Source: Hydrangea macrophylla
Taxonomy: Eukaryota; Streptophyta; Magnoliopsida; Cornales; Hydrangeaceae
DNA length: 64,000 nt
Assembly: GCA_033977485.1 (NCBI GenBank)
Contig: CM066989.1
Span: 35,404,595-35,468,594 of the forward strand
Reading direction: 5' to 3'
Positions 32,941-44,385 of the stretch are shown one piece after another (position 1 is the stretch's first letter; each line of letters begins with the position of its first letter). The notes beneath the pieces are model-generated. The model did not search any database. It was not told the DNA's origin and worked only from the letters and a program-made list of their open reading frames with translations. Both the position numbers and the translations under genes were made by a program.

Positions 32941-33780
32941 GGTCTACCCATGGCACCGGAAAACCACAGAAGGGAAATCTTCTGCCTCCTTAACGAAGCA
33001 CCCATTAAGAGTTTTCAAATATGGTTCCATTGATGCATCTGCTACTTTATTCTTCTTTTTCAACTCTCCTTTCGGCAGCTGATAACCCAATCCACGAGTA
33101 TGAGTTTGCGTCATAATATTCGGGAACTCTGATAGACCTTGATGATTTTTGCCTAAGCCCATCCCCAGGAATAAGCCCATTTTTCTCATGATTCCAGCCA
33201 CCAAAGGACTTGTATATTGGTCGAAGTAGAGTGGTAGGAACTCTCTCAGCTTGCCATTTTCTAACATATTTATAAATTTAAACCCCCCCAACCTTGTCTC
33301 TTCCTCTTGTAACTACAATTCTAAGATTGGAGCGCTTGACGAAGCCTCTGACACATGGATCCAGCTATCTCCAAAGATATCACAAACTTTGTTCCCCCAA
33401 ATGCATTTGACCTTCTGATGAAATATTACTGGAATTGCACCCAAACTATCTAACCATGGCCTACCCAATAACAAGTTGAATGATGCGAGGATGTTAATAA
33501 TCGAGAACTCAACCTCCTTTTCCAATAGACCCACCATGAGATTAAGAAAAATGATACCCATAACCGCCCTTTGAGTATTATCGTATGCCCTTACTCTTTG
33601 CTTAGATGGTATGAAAGTTGACTCGCCTAGACCCATTCTCTTTGTAGTTCAAAAAGGACACACATTCAGAGCTGACCCATTGTCAACAAGACATGCGGGT
33701 AGGGAGTTTCCCAAACACTCGATAGTGACGTCCAACGGCTTATTGTGAGCAAGCCCCTGGGGGATCTGAGGTAAAAGTGA
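32941..33780 (-). pseudogene. Gypsy D protease with a G-patch-like segment
   Basis: The protease starts LGNSLPACLVDNGSALNVCP with the catalytic Asp in DNGSA, followed by a stop. It continues IINILASFNLLLGRPWLDSL. Downstream, 32944-33291 shows a glycine-patterned segment, MGLFLGMGLGKNHQGLSEF then RGLGYQLPKGE, resembling the G-patch that follows protease in some retroelements. Tat elements are known to be rich in such modules; calling it G-patch is my inference. Stops separate the pieces. Confidence 0.7.
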
Positions 33781-35640
33781 TAGAAAGGGTCAGGATTTTC
33801 TTAGTACTGACCATCCCTACAAGGTTTTTTGGGGTAATGTTGATGGAAACATCTAATTGGTTCATGGCATCCAAGGCTGCCTGCCTGCCTGTGATGCTTA
33901 GAGGCGATCAACAATCCCCAAATGGTGATATTAGCCTGCGTCTTCTTCATCAGTTTAAGAACCCTATCCTTTTTCTCTTCTTTATTCATCTTTCCTTTTC
34001 CTTTATACATTTCCCTACCCTAGTGATCTTTTTCCAATTCGTGTGGCTTGAAGTGTCTGCCCGATCGAGTCAAGTGGCTAACCTCTTCTGTTAGCCATAG
34101 GCTATCTTTGGTCTGGGTCATCCCTGAGCCTTCTTCCCTCACATTCTTCTCTTTATCACTTTCATACCATCGATTCTCATATACTTGATCAACACCCTAT
34201 CTATCCCCTTCTTCATACCAAACAGAGTTGTCCATTTCTTGAGCCCACCAGTCGAGGGCAGAAGCTTTAGTTGTCACTTCTTCCCCAAATTCTTCTAAGT
34301 GACCTCCTAGAGTGCAGATCATTATGCTTTCCGACAACCGATAGGACTTTTTTGGTTGGTCAATCCTGTTAATCAATTTGGAAGGATCAAAAGAAGTCTC
34401 TTCCAATTCCAAGAAATAAATGCCATGCGGTGGCGGTACATCATAATGGTTCGACAGTGGACTTCTAGTGACATTAGGGGTGTTGATGGGTGGCTCGAAT
34501 ATTACTTTATTATCGATGAGGTCTTGAATTTTATGCCTCATCCTTGTGCATCGATCCGTGGTCTCTCCCTTCGACTGATGAAACTTGCAATACAAATCCT
34601 CCCAAAAGTTCTAAGGGGGCGGATTTAGCGGTGATCGTGGTTCCAATAAACTGAGATGCCCTTTGCTACCAATTTTTCAAGCACTGTAGATATTGAAACT
34701 CCCAAATTTTAAAATCATCTTTGTGGCTTCTCCACCCCCAGACGACACCTCGCTATACTGAACTTTTTTTCTGACTCACTTAATGCGTTGACATCGGTAG
34801 GGTGAGAGTGATTCCCCGAATGCCCTCCATTTCACCCATAGCTCGGTCTCTTATACCTTCCTTGTGGTTCATCTTTCTTAATCAGCCCCTCTTAGATTGC
34901 ATCCTCAATTCTTGTTCCCACATCGAAGACCTTGATGAAAGTATTGATTGATTGGAATCTTATCTTCTCCTGATAAATGGGCTCAACCTAATCTACTCCT
35001 TTTTGGACAGCCTCTGAACTGTCTTTGCCGCTTTGTTGCTCCATCAGCTCAAGTATTCGATGAAAGATTCCTTGTTCTCCTGCCTGGTGGTTTCCAAATC
35101 TCAGACTATCACGTCTATCTCTTGATTATACTCGTATTATGAAATGAATGATTTTACCACTTCTTCCCAGATTCGAGTTTTACTTTTCAATCCTAGGAAA
35201 TCCTTCTAATTCCAGTAGATAAGTATCAACTCCTTCAGCTTTATGGACCACTCTCTCAAGCTTCTCCACTTTTTCAACTATTTTTACCCTCTCTTTTTTG
35301 TTTTTCTTAGCCTTTACATTCCATATTCTCTCTCTTTTGGCTCATGGCATATTAGCCCTCTGTGTCTCTGGATCATCATACCAATCCTCTTCTCTTGCAG
35401 TGGGAGGATCAACAACTGGTGGATTTATAAGTGGTGGTTGTCACGCCATCGCTTCTATCATAGCCATCATGCAATTCATGTTTTTGGCCTGTCGTCTCAT
35501 ATGCTCGTCTTGTTCTACCATCGCTCTCAATTATGCTACTTCCCTAGTATTTCTTTCATGTGCCATTTCGGTTTTGATGATGGTTTGCCTTCTTACTAGT
35601 CTAGCTGTGGAATCTTTAAACCACATAGTGCTTGAATCAG
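33781..35640 (-). pseudogene. Gypsy D gag, heavily degraded
   Basis: The best part is 34197-34595: CKFHQSKGETTDRCTRMRHK then QDLIDNKVIFEPPINTPNVT, the same module as E gag (FHQAHSHTTDRCMRLRH). 33801-34010 holds VLKLMKKTQANITIWGLLIA, typical between gag and protease in this lineage. Towards 35640 only broken frames of the capsid region remain. A long frame on the other strand (35298-36005) is an antisense shadow. Confidence 0.75.
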
Positions 35641-35712
35641 ATGCGATTTTTAATTTATTGCAAATGCTTGGTGATATGCTTATGAATGGTTCATATATCA
35701 CACGGATGCAAT

Positions 35713-35743
<31 letters not shown>

Positions 35744-36763
35744 CCTATTCTATATGTCGAAACAAAAGAAAATCCTAATCCTTATAAAATCCTCACCCAT
35801 GTCAAGTGCACTAATTTCTCCTTTCATTGCGATCCTTGTTACCCTTTCCAAGGTTGGTTATTTTGAAACAATCCTTTTTTTTTTATTTATAAAATTCATT
35901 TTGAAAGCATCTCTTGGAAAACACAATCTTTTGACAACCACCTCCAAAATTTTGGATTTTTCCTTCGAAGATGAGATTTGTGAAAATATGCCTCAATTGG
36001 TTTGAAATTTTCTTTGATAAAAAGGAAGTGGACTTTAATGATTCTCGAAAAAGTGATTTTTCAAAATTCTGAAACACTTTGGGATAGGCAATGGTAAATA
36101 GTCAAAAATTTGTTTGCTTACAAAGATACAATCAAAAACTTTTTGGGTAGAAGGATCACATGACAGAACTATCACCGTACTTTTCGTGGATTCGAATACA
36201 TACAAGGTCAATGATGCTTAACTAACACGTCATAAGAAGTGTAATCTTATAATCAAAATTCGGCATGTTCCCAATTGTCATGGGACATAAAGAGGAATTG
36301 CTAAAAGATGATTAAAAGGTTACACATCTTACATCAGGCAAGTATCGTCATCATCTCAAATAATCCCTTCCGGGCATACAAAACTCCCTGTCATATAATC
36401 CTAATCAAGAATTAATTTCCTAGGATTGAAAGGTTCTATAGAATCTATCATGCAAAAGTCGGGTTTTGGTCAAATAAAGGGAACCTTGACGGACATCTGA
36501 TATACCCCTTGTTACAAGGTTACATGGTTATGGATGCTTTTATATACCAATACATGGTACGAGATCAAGGGTGATCACACGGCTCTATGGTAACTTGACC
36601 GACCGGGTTGCCTTGAGCCTCCAAGGTCATAGTTCTGTGTAATCGACAGGTGAGACATGCAAGTGAAATGCAACGATTGGATTAGAAAATTAATTAATTT
36701 GATGAAAGGATGCTTTCAAGTCTAATCCTCAAGTCAACACAAAATTATAAATCTGGTCTGCAA
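35641..36763 (-). other. 5' leader of gypsy D
   Basis: Non-coding, collinear with the E leader: a (GT)n microsatellite at 35718-35742, the gtacgagatcaagggtgatc block at about 36558, and the ccgaccgggtt block. No gene. Confidence 0.75.
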
Positions 36764-36802
36764 AACCAGAGATTCTAGGTTCGATCCCCAGTAGAGTTGC
36801 CA
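36764..36802 (-). promoter_or_regulatory. Extended primer binding site of gypsy D (tRNA-Arg-like)
   Basis: The same 39-base complement to the 3' half of a tRNA as in E, with three substitutions (ctaggttcgatccccag, gtagagttgcca). All three are of the G-to-A/C-to-T class, as expected from decay of methylated cytosines. It lies three bases from the LTR. Confidence 0.75.
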
Positions 36803-39443
36803 AATTGTGGATATGGGAACTTTTTACTTTTTTCAAGACAATCAAGAGTCGCCGCTTAATTTTTTGTTAAAAGGAAATTTAAGAAACCATTTTAAAAGCC
36901 ACTATTCTTTTGGAAACTAAAGATTTTTGGGTCCGGGGATTATGGAATGATAGGGGAAGGAGCCCAGCAGACTAAAACACCCCCTCTCATCCTATCTTGC
37001 GATAGGCCTCTACTCAACATCCTTATACTCGAATTAATAATTAAAGTGTGCCCTCAAATAATACATAGATATAGAAATACATTTCAAAAGCATGTTGAAA
37101 GGGGTGAAAGATTACTAACGATAAAAAGGCATACAAAATCAAGTAGATTGATCTAGCAAACGAATGTTATGCAATAAGAAACAAGAGAACTTACCCAAGA
37201 TCCAGCTATGAATGGGAAACGTGCAATGCATACAACAAAATAGAAAAATCTAGAAAAAGGTCTCTAATTCATATATACACATAAGGCAAAACCCGAGTCT
37301 AAGGTGTCGCACATGGAAAGTCATAAAATCAATAAAATCAAGAAAATAACCAATAGTAAAATAAACTAGGGAGAGAAAGAATGACTTTTCTTGAGTCCGA
37401 TACAAAACAAAGGTTAGTCCACATACTTGAGTATCAATAATATCAAATAGTATCTAAATCCAACAAAAATAGAGGAGATTGACAAAATCATGAATTCTTC
37501 CCAATCGAGGGAGTCACAACATTCCTATAGATATACAACTCTCAACATGAAGGTCTAGAGGCACCTTAACCTAGAGCCTATGTAATGTCCATATAGAAGT
37601 GATATGACTTAACATGATTAAGGAGAATTCATCACTAAGTCTAATTAATAACAACCTATTCCTATGCCCTATATTCAAATACTCATAAAATACAAGTGTT
37701 CCTTCTAAGCATGGTAATCATGGATGCATGAAAATGAACAAGACATGCATTATTGGTTAATTTGGATCATTTGACTTCTGGATTTTAGTCTAATTAATCT
37801 TATTCAATACATGATTCAAACCTTAAGGCATTAGAAAATCATTTGGATCATAGTTGGTAAGATTTACCAAATTGGTCTCAGAATTCCAGAATTTACAGAG
37901 AAGAAACCAGACATAAAAAAAATAGACAACTCATGGTTCCCATGGTTTTATCCTAGTGATTTTTGAGTATGACATGCCTTTGTGAGTATAGTATCTAGCC
38001 CAAAAGGAAAATCAATGATCAAATAGTCCAATCTCTTGGAATTGGACCAAGACCTGACATCACTCAGAATTTACCAATTCTCTATCCAGAGATTTTGTAT
38101 GATTTATTAAAAATAGAAAACTTATCTCAAACCTTTCAAATTTCTTGGAAGATGTAGTGGACTCATCATAGTTCATAGGAAAAATAATTTAAGACCTAAG
38201 CTACTTGGTTAAGGTTCTGATCCAAGTATTTTAAAATGGGTTCACTGTTCTGGAATTCTGGACAGAGAGTGATTAAGTTACAAAACCAATGTCCAAACCA
38301 TGTTCATCATGCAATTTGATTAAAACAAAATTTTAGTGGTAAAACTAGGTGTTATGGACATATTCCAATTAGTCACATCCAAATCCAACGGACCATGATT
38401 TAATGAAAAACCTTTGATCATAGCTTGTCAATGAATTCACTGCACCATTGTTGAATTGTCACTTATTGTTGAACCCAACTTGATCCAAGAATTCTAGGGA
38501 GATTTTGGATCAAAGTGGTGATTATGACCACTTAGACAGTAATCAAGTCATCAAAAGGGATCCATAGACTGGACCATTAGATATACTTCCATGAAAGACC
38601 TCCAAGGATTTCCTCAATCTCATGGATATACTTAATCACTTGGGATCATTAGAATCCAAACTACCAAACCATGAAAATTGGATTGTCCTAAGTCAAATTC
38701 CTCTCTCAAATTGATGATACTTGAGGAATTGAGACTTATTTTAGTTACTTCTCCTCTCAAATAGATGATCCTTGGAGACTAAGAATGCTAATCCTCATGA
38801 ATTTCAATGAAGTATGAGATGAACTTCATGAAAATTCAAATTAATAGACCCAAATCATGAACATAGACTTGGATCTACTAATTATACATAAACATGGTCA
38901 AGATCAATCTTAATTCCCATATAAATCATCAACTTACAAAAAATTGAGAGATCAAACTCAAGGAATCCAAGTGATATATTGAAGATCTAATTGATTTCCA
39001 AGAGAAGAGCATGAACAAAGAGAGATGAAATCTATATCAACTTGATGATCCAAATCAAATTTCTCTTGAAAAATTTATTTATCAATATTAAATCCACAGC
39101 TACTTAGATCCAAATGAATAAATAAAAATTAAAATTCAATCACAATTCAAGTGGTGTGTGATGAAATGAGGTTAGAAGAGACGTTTTGAAAATTGTGCAA
39201 AGATCCTAGGGTATTCTATGAATTGTGATTGAATTGAGTCCAAAAATGAACTAAGATTAGAGAATTACCTCTAAATTTCCTTAGTTTTTTCTTGTTTTGT
39301 GAAGATCTTCAAGGGTCTTCAAGACCTTCTTCAAGCTCTCAAGCTCTCAAGCTCTCTTCAATGGTTTCTCTTCAAAATTCTCTCCATTCACTCACAAATC
39401 CTCTCTAAATTGTCTCACCCCAAACAATGGAGATGTATATTGT

Positions 39444-39451
39444 TTTATATA
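39444..39451 (-). promoter_or_regulatory. Putative TATA box of the D LTR
   Basis: The minus strand reads GGTCTATATAAAACA, matching the E site base for base around the core. Confidence 0.55.
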
Positions 39452-39557
39452 GACCATTTAGGAGGGGTTAATTTAGTGAATTTGGGGTAAATTTGCATGT
39501 GAGATGGAATCTTTGGTTGTTCAATATGCATTTGAATTAAACAGATTGCTACAGGCA

Positions 39558-39650
39558 GCGGCACTCGCTGACTTGTCCGCGGCACTCATTGAGTGCCAGT
39601 CTAGCACTCACTGACTGCTGGCGCGGCACTGTGAGAGTGCTGCTGGCTCT
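39558..39650. repeat. Palindrome array in the D LTR
   Basis: gcggcactcgctgact, gcggcactcattgagtgcc and gcactcactgactgctgg in series, the shortest of the three arrays of the family. Confidence 0.7.
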
Positions 39651-40286
39651 ACCGCGAGCCAATTTTTCTTTCCTTATTATTATTATTATTTGTTTTCCTT
39701 CTTCTTTCTTTTTCTTTTCTTTTCAAATTCTTTTCCTTCATTTTCTTCCTTTTTTTTTGAAATTCTTTTCTTTTCTGTCAAAATTTCATTTTTTTAACAT
39801 GCATAGTGAGATTTTGAGCATTATCAATGTTATTTAATAATGGTGGATGAGGTTGACTATGGGTCAACGATAAGGTGTCAGTGAGGACACAGGAACTTGA
39901 AAGTTCATTTTGCATCGACACGACTAAATGACATTTATGTGATTTAAATATTATATAAGAGATCTGGTATTTTGTGAGTAGCAAATTTACCCATGTAGAG
40001 TAAATTTCTGGTAGTTTGATATTGTTATATATCATTTTGAAGACTGTGGTGAGAACGTGAGAGTTACACTGCATAAAAAGGTAGGTGGTATAGAGATTCC
40101 ACAGAATTTAGTTTGGATCCTTATTTTGGACCCAAACGGAACTTAGTTGTAAACTTTTACAACTTTTAGTTTTCACTCATGAAATAATAAAGTAGACGTT
40201 TAAGACGTTTCTGGAGATAATTAGGAGTCTTGGAGAACTCGTGTGGAGGTAATCGTAATATCCAATTTTCGTGCCTATAAATTTTA

Positions 40287-40713
40287 GGCTAAAAAACACT
40301 TTGGTACCCTGTATTTATAGCAAAATTTCACTTTGGGCCCTACATTTTTAATTGCAACACTTTGGGCCCTCAATTTACAAATTTGTTTCAATCAAGGACA
40401 ATCCTTAACGGCGTTAAAAAAGACTAATAGAATGGACTTCATGGAGTTTCAATTTAGGCCATGTACGTATAGCAGAGTTTCACTTTGGGCCCTATATTTA
40501 TAGCGAAGTTTCACTTTGGGCCCTGTACTTTTAGCGAAGTTTCACTTTGGGCCCTCCATATAGTCCATTCTGTTATACTTTTTTAATGCCGTTAACGATT
40601 GTCCTTGATTGAAACAAGTTTGTAAATTGAGGGCCCAAAGTGTTGCAATTAAAAATGTAGGGTCCAAAGTGAAATTTCGCTATAAGTACAGGGTACCAAA
40701 GTGTTTTTTAGCC
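40287..40713. mobile_element. 427-bp hairpin MITE, probably Mutator-like
   Basis: Two 151-base inverted arms (40287-40437 and 40563-40713), ends ggctaaaaaacac and gtgttttttagcc, with a 125-base loop. Flanked by a 9-base target duplication with one mismatch (taaatttta 40278-40286, taaattttt 40714-40722), the size typical of Mutator-like elements. The motif cactttgggccct recurs several times in the arms and loop. No transposase. Confidence 0.88.
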
Positions 40714-41300
40714 TAAATTTTTTAAGCTTGAGATTTCATTAGTCAAACTTTCTAAAAATATCCTTGGAGTAGAGAGAAAAAGGAAATTTTGTTGCCACGA
40801 GCTTTACGACACCGAACGACGACCGTTCGTCCGTCAAATTTTTACTAGATTATAGATTTGGACTCCTGGAGATAAGACCTACGTTTTGATACCTCTTAGG
40901 CCATGTTTGGCAACCTTTTTCTGAAAATCTAATTTTTATAAATTTGGGGAAAACCCAGTAAAACTTGTAGGAATAGCGTATAACCTGAGATCCGACGTTT
41001 ATTCGAGCCTCTAATCGATCCTTCAAGATTTTGGATAAATCGCATGAGGTATGAATTCTAGACCTATGAAATATATGAAATTTACATGTTTTGAATATCA
41101 ACTTTGATATTTTGGATCCAGGCAAAATTCATGTGTTATTAGGCCCATTAATTATGCATGCGAAAATGTTAGAAAAGCATGTATAACTGTTTATGTGAGC
41201 ATGCTATATGTTTATTTGGATTAAAGGGGAGTTTGGTGCAATTTCATCCGGGGGTTAGCTCCTTGATGTTTGAGGATTGTGATCTTGATTGTGTGGTGTC

Positions 41301-41402
41301 TGGTATGGAGGAAGGCCCAACCAGGACACAGTACCTGGTATGGAGGAAAGCCCAACCAGGATACGGTACCTGGTATGGAGGAAGGCCCAACCAGTGTACA
41401 GG
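41301..41402 (+). repeat. Three tandem copies of a ~36-bp unit
   Basis: ctggtatggaggaaggccc followed by aaccagg and a variable tail, three times in a row. The unit holds no conserved frame. It sits in the probable gypsy LTR. Confidence 0.85.
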
Positions 41403-41695
41403 ATGCGTGGGAGAGGTGTGCTTTCCACGGCATCAGTTTCATTACCGGATGAAAGCGTACCACTCACCCTAGAGACTATTTCTATGTGTTTTAGATGTTT
41501 AAAGCATGGATTGTCATATAAGCATATATTTAGAATTGTGCACTCAGCATGTAGCTGAGCAGTGGAGATTTACTCCATTGCAGGTGATAAGAAGCAAGGA
41601 AAGAAGAAGCATGAGGAGTGAGGCCGAGGAATGCCGGGGGTAATACTCTTGTTTATACTTTTGTTTTCTTTCCAACTTGCAATAAGAAATGTAAT

Positions 41696-42618
41696 GAACT
41701 CTGCATAAATTGACTAACAACGCCTATAGCAAAAGTGATGCCTGGCTAAGTTACAGTCAAATAAATTAGCTTACCCACAAGTCTCCTATATCGTCCAACA
41801 TAAAAAAAATCTTCCCCCTCATCTTTGCTAAACTGTATGTTTGAATCCATTAGAGTGTCAATAGGTCATGAAACAATCATCCCTATTTCATCAAGAAGGC
41901 AAAGAACATACTTCCTCTGAGACAAATAGATTCTTTCCTTAGACCAGGAAAATTCATTACCCAAGAAAAAATGCAGTAGTCCCAAGTCTTTCGTATGAAA
42001 ATGCTTGCTCAATAGACACTTCAACAACTGTATACCATCATTATCACTGTCCGTGATCACTATATCATCAAAGTACACTGCTAGAACAATAGTGCATTTC
42101 TCACAATGTCTCACAAATACTGAGCGATCAGAACTCATCCTCTTTCACCCATATAAGCTAGCTACTTGACTAAACTTGTCAAACCAGGCCCTTGGAGACT
42201 GTTCAAGTCCACTGCTAGCATTCTTTAACCAACATACCTTAGGTAACTCCCCCTAAGCAACATACCAAGGAGGTAGTTGCAGGCTATGAAGGCCAGAAAG
42301 GGTTCGGCACAGGCTAGGAAGAGGCTGGAAAGGTGGACGCAGGCTAAGGGTGAGCCAGTGTGGTCGGCGATGGCTAGGGAGGGGCTAGGTAGAGTTGCGA
42401 GAGGCTAGGGTGTTGGGCAGGTTGTGATTAGGATGGTGATTAGGGTTGGTGGATCTCCATGGTTTTTCTCATACCATGTTAAGAAAGGAGGAGTATAGAG
42501 AAAGTAAAGGCTTAACCTAAACAGGTAAAGCCAATACACACACACATATGTATATACATATATATATATATATATTAATGAGGAACCACACTTACAACAT
42601 TACTGTTGTACTTAAACT
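41696..42618 (-). mobile_element. Copia G1, internally deleted and lacking its 3' half (unit 1)
   Basis: The RT fragment includes SVFVRHCEKCTIVLAVYFDD (catalytic YVDD changed to YFDD) then LLSKHFHTKDLGLLHFFLG. Its start joins, after a gap that lacks gag, protease, integrase and early RT, a leader with repeated gatggctagggaggggct. A PBS-like ctcatacca (42468-42476) and the 5' LTR (42477-42618) follow. RNase H and the 3' LTR are absent because the array begins at 41696. Confidence 0.85.
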
Positions 42619-43501
42619 TTGACTATCTACGAATGAAATGGGGTTGCGTGCGAGGAGGGTGTTGGAGCTTCATAGACGTTATTGAGCTCATTCTCTAACA
42701 GTTCAAACTTTTGGAGCAATTGGTGAATTAAGGCAATCCATAACATCATGGTAGATGTAATTACCCATTATGGCTTAGAACAACCTATCTCTAATATTTG
42801 GTATTAGGGAGGAATGGAAACGAGGAAAGGGGTGGAGAAAAGAGAGGAGGCAAGAGATTCAAAACACTAGTTTGGTAAGATGGAAGATGGTATATAGAGA
42901 GAGGGAGAGAGAAGGGACATCACTTCCATTCAAGCCCACAAATTTTAACACGTCCAAAATTGGATGGATTAGGAGAGAGAAAATGCTTCTCTTCTATTTT
43001 GACTATTTTGTTCTTACAAACAATGATATTTGTTTTAATATAGGGCTATAGTAGTAAACTATATAGTATTTTATTCTTTTCTTCCTCACTCATGTCTTGT
43101 TTAACCAAACAAAAGAAGTGAGCACACATTTCCTTTCCTTAGGGACACCTCTTCCATCCATCCATTCTTTCTTTCCTTCTACTTTCCATATCTCCTCCCA
43201 AACATAGCACAAAAGTATGTTTCATATTAGAAAAATGGAAAAGAAGGAAAAAAAAGGGAGGGAAGCAGATAGAATAGTATATTTTTTTGTTTGATGGAAA
43301 GGATGAAGGAATAGAATACTGGAGAAATGCATCTTCATGTTTTCTATTTTCTTGAGAATCCATGATAAATAAATAAATAACAAAAAGTTCAACTCAGAAA
43401 ATAAATCGAAAGCTGAAATTGTCACTATTATTATTGTTCTCTTAATAATCAATTATTTATGATACTTTTAAGCACAATGCATGGTATTGTTAGTACAACA
43501 A
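42619..43501. other. Spacer downstream of the intact S-protein homologue
   Basis: No gene. It starts with the variant target duplication ttgac. It contains purine-rich stretches (gagagagggagagagaaggg near 42893) and pyrimidine-rich stretches that partly pair, and is repeated in units 2 and 3 (47505-48477, 52444-53419). Confidence 0.6.
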
Positions 43502-43969
43502 TCATACCCAGTCAAACTTTTTCTTCCAACCAGCATTAGTATAGCTTAAATAGAAACCGTCATCTTTCACTAGCCAGTAGCAATTCCCTATGCCTACATA
43601 GCGAACCCTGTGACACGAGGCTCTCATTTTTTCATTGTAAACATCAAAACTCTGTGTCTTCTTATCTCCGTACCAAAAGTAGCAGTAGAACCTCGTGGTT
43701 CCCCAGAAATTTTTATGGAAATGCCAATTGAAGTCGTCACCCACATGTGGGACATGCATTCCAAGGTCGTCGTCTTTGGATTTGCAATGAAATCTTAAAG
43801 GAGGGCTAGCGGGTGTGAGTCCATTGATGATATGAACTATGTACTTATTTTCCCCAATAAAGATATGATCTACGTACTTGTTGATATAACCGTTTTCAGC
43901 ATTTGTTGTGAAAACAACATAAAGTGCTAGCATGATATAGGAGAAGAAACTTCTCATCATGTAACTCAT
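43502..43969 (-). CDS. S-protein homologue (plant self-incompatibility S1 family), intact, 155 residues
   Basis: Small secreted protein of the plant self-incompatibility S1 family. Founding members are the stigma S determinants of poppy; most homologues have no known role. I start it at the ATG at 43969 (MSYMMRSFFSY); TTG at 43975 is not needed. Residues about 1-24 form a signal peptide (hydrophobic FFSYIMLALYVVF, likely cut after TNA). The mature part has the family hallmarks IVHIINGL, LRFHCKSKDDDLGMHV, FNWHFHKNF, TRFYCYFWYGDKK, FDVYNEK, CYWLVKDDGFYLSY and four Cys (62, 96, 119, 130), as expected for two disulphides. Length is normal for the family. It is the only unbroken member of the cluster. 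Expression and any part in self-incompatibility are unknown. Confidence 0.93.
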   Translation of the reverse strand: MSYMMRSFFSYIMLALYVVFTTNAENGYINKYVDHIFIGENKYIVHIINGLTPASPPLRFHCKSKDDDLGMHVPHVGDDFNWHFHKNFWGTTRFYCYFWYGDKKTQSFDVYNEKMRASCHRVRYVGIGNCYWLVKDDGFYLSYTNAGWKKKFDWV

Positions 43970-44035
43970 TTTCAAATTTTTTTTTTGGATGTAGTGTTTT
44001 AATTTGGTGTCTTTTCACCTTAGACTAATGATTGG

Positions 44036-44042
44036 ATTTATA
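44036..44042 (-). promoter_or_regulatory. Putative TATA box of the intact S-protein homologue
   Basis: The minus strand reads ATATAAATCC, 67 bases before the ATG, a normal plant core-promoter distance. The same block is kept in unit 2 (near 48908) and unit 3 (near 53494). Confidence 0.5.
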
Positions 44043-44239
44043 TTCGTGTTGATGTACAACATGATGTATGGTAGGTATATTTTGGTATTGCAAGTAGATT
44101 ATGACAATCTCAATAGCGAGATTACAAAATTTAATAACCACTATGACTTTCTAAATACATAGATTTCAAATATCTAAATACCTTTATAGCTTTCTAAATA
44201 ATGAAAATTAAGACTTAAGTTCTTTTCTTTGGGTACTTT

Positions 44240-44385
44240 ACATGCTATTTTGAAATGCCAGCATGAATGAGGAGAAGATACTTCTCATGTTATAACTCAA
44301 TATTGAAAAATTGTGGTTGTGATGTTTTAAGTTACCGGTCCTTCATTTTACACCTAAGATTTAAGGATTTTGATTTATATGTAAT
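44240..44385 (-). pseudogene. 5' relic of a further S-protein homologue (unit 1)
   Basis: The minus strand encodes MRSIFSSFMLAFQ, aligning with MRSFFSYIMLALY of the intact gene. Its upstream region matches too (ttgaaaaattgtggttgtg against ttcaaattttttttttgg; caccta/caccttag). Only the signal peptide and 5' flank survive. Same relic in unit 2 (49121-49255) and unit 3 (53707-53845). Confidence 0.65.

Larger units (their letters stand above)
36806..39786 (-). mobile_element. LTR of gypsy D, truncated at its 5' end
   Basis: Begins (plus) TGTGGATATGG and is collinear with E and F up to the pyrimidine-rich stretch at 39700-39780. The final ~120-200 bases (caaaatcggggagtctaca in E) are missing and unrelated sequence follows. 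A putative TATA box lies at 39444-39451 (minus) and a palindrome array at 39558-39650. The exact truncation point within 39780-39800 is uncertain. Confidence 0.85.
39787..41695 (+). mobile_element. Probable truncated LTR of another gypsy element
   Basis: No coding frame. Apart from the MITE at 40287-40713, the sequence has the look of a Tekay-like gypsy LTR in plus orientation: a TATA-like ttatataag near 39950, and near its right end tttactccattgcaggtgat followed by a purine-rich gaagaagcatgaggagtgag block. I could not find clear TG...CA ends or a PBS; the right edge is cut at 41696 by the copia-containing array. Inference only. Confidence 0.4.

Noticed and set aside
35298..36005. 235-codon plus-strand frame
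   Set aside because: Antisense to degraded gypsy D gag and leader, with microsatellite-encoded Cys-Val repeats. No domain.
41221..41558. Overlapping frames on both strands near 41.3 kb
   Set aside because: Produced by the ~36-bp tandem repeat; no conserved domain.
42770..43200. Possible hAT-like MITE (ctaatatttggtattaggg / cctcccaaacatag inverted ends)
   Set aside because: Ends only loosely inverted, sequence low in complexity, and no target duplication found.
43970..43975. TTG start six bases upstream of the S-protein homologue ATG
   Set aside because: Plant translation starts at ATG; the ATG at 43969 gives a complete signal peptide.
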